From contig CAYFJO010000235.1 of NCBI GenBank assembly GCA_964343305.1, forward strand, positions 1 through 16,166: a stretch of 16,166 nt of DNA. The letters run 5' to 3'. Below are positions 15,833-16,166 of this stretch, in pieces; position 1 is the stretch's first letter; each line of letters begins with the position of its first letter. The position numbers and the translations under genes were made by a program. The notes under the pieces were generated by a model. The model was not told the origin of the DNA, did not search any database, and was given only the letters and a program-made list of their open reading frames with translations. The DNA comes from CAYFJO01 sp964343305. GTDB lineage: Bacteria > Planctomycetota > Planctomycetia > Pirellulales > Pirellulaceae.

Positions 15833-16150
15833 GTGTCGAACAAGATTGCCGTTTTGGGAGCCGGAGCCATCGGCGGCGCGATCGGCGCGTACCTCGCTCG
15901 CGGCGGTCACGACGTAACGTTGATCGATACGTGGCCGGACAACCTGGCGGCGATCAAAGCGAACGGGTTGCGCGTGACGGCCATGGAGGGAGAATTCACG
16001 GTCAAGCCGCACGCTCTGCATTTGGGCGAGGTGTCGGCTCAGCAGCCGCGCTTCGACGTCGTCATCGTGTGCGTCAAATCGTATGACACGCGTTGGGCAG
16101 CCGCGTTTGTTGAACCTGCGCCGAAAAGTCGTCGCGACGGAGGTTTCTGA
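15833..16150 (+). CDS. Ketopantoate reductase-like (PanE/ApbA family) protein, N-terminal half only
   Basis: The start is GTG at 15833 with AGGGAG nine bases upstream. The visible 105 residues open with IAVLGAGAIGGAIGAYLARG, the NADPH-binding Rossmann motif GxGxxG, followed by HDVTLIDTWPDNLAAIKANG and VVIVCVKSYDTRWAAAF. This is the N-terminal domain of 2-dehydropantoate 2-reductase-like proteins. The family normally has about 300 residues and continues after the VKSYDT helix with a strand and an NG motif. Here the frame instead turns to EPAPKSRRDGGF and stops at 16150. From about 16110 another frame reads well (LNLRRKVVATEVSELARNP), so the sequence probably joins something different at about 16110, or carries a frameshift. 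The region is clearly GC-richer than the left part of the window. Which reaction it catalyses cannot be told. Confidence 0.7.
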   Translation: MSNKIAVLGAGAIGGAIGAYLARGGHDVTLIDTWPDNLAAIKANGLRVTAMEGEFTVKPHALHLGEVSAQQPRFDVVIVCVKSYDTRWAAAFVEPAPKSRRDGGF

Positions 16151-16166
16151 ATTGGCCCGCAATCCC

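Noticed and set aside
15595..16086. 163-residue plus-strand frame overlapping the reductase
   Set aside because: Arginine-rich out-of-frame reading of the Rossmann-fold gene, which has a ribosome site and a GxGxxG motif.
1..16166. CRISPR arrays, tRNA or rRNA genes, insertion sequences
   Set aside because: No regularly spaced repeats, no cloverleaf-like sequence and no transposase or terminal repeats were seen on either strand.

Overview
The window looks like a chromosomal stretch of a Planctomycetota bacterium, probably Pirellula-like. No marker gene is present, so this rests on gene style: a secreted HEAT-repeat plus LamG protein, a secreted DUF4838 protein, a secreted esterase-like hydrolase with a long C-terminal extension, and a long acidic, disordered protein opening with an excisionase-type HTH. 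These are typical of planctomycetes. I see no rRNA, tRNA, CRISPR array or transposase.

Layout. (a) 1-4620, visibly more AT-rich: a tight wHTH / coiled-coil pair, then a HerA/VirD4-like ATPase with a C-terminal PD-(D/E)XK-like region, a small alpha/beta protein, a ribbon-helix-helix protein with a zinc ribbon, and a small acidic protein closed by a clear terminator. This resembles an integrated mobile or conflict-related cassette whose left part lies outside the window. (b) 4700-7072: a TolC-like coiled-coil fragment and the HEAT-LamG secreted protein. (c) 7073-10160: a structured intergenic region with two tandem hairpins, one of them a minus-strand terminator, then an HTH - acidic linker - TIR protein preceded by a broken membrane protein in the same orientation. 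(d) 10269-12623: the DUF4838 secreted protein. (e) 12665-13300: a 5'-truncated remnant of the cytoplasmic domain of a FlhA/SctV type III export protein. (f) 13551-15320: the secreted alpha/beta hydrolase. (g) 15833-16150: the N-terminal Rossmann half of a ketopantoate reductase-like protein, cut short near the window edge.

The strongest general signal is gene breakage. The ATPase has one in-frame TAA in an otherwise continuous 666-codon frame. The alpha/beta protein has a one-base frameshift. The membrane protein next to the TIR gene has one or two frameshifts. The FlhA remnant has no start, and the ketopantoate reductase loses its C-terminal half. The four longest genes are intact, so this may be real decay of an accessory region, but sequencing or assembly error cannot be excluded from one sequence.

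The best candidates for uncommon biology are the wHTH / coiled-coil / HerA-nuclease cassette, the HTH-TIR fusion, and the pair of hairpins that show the same octamer in their loops.
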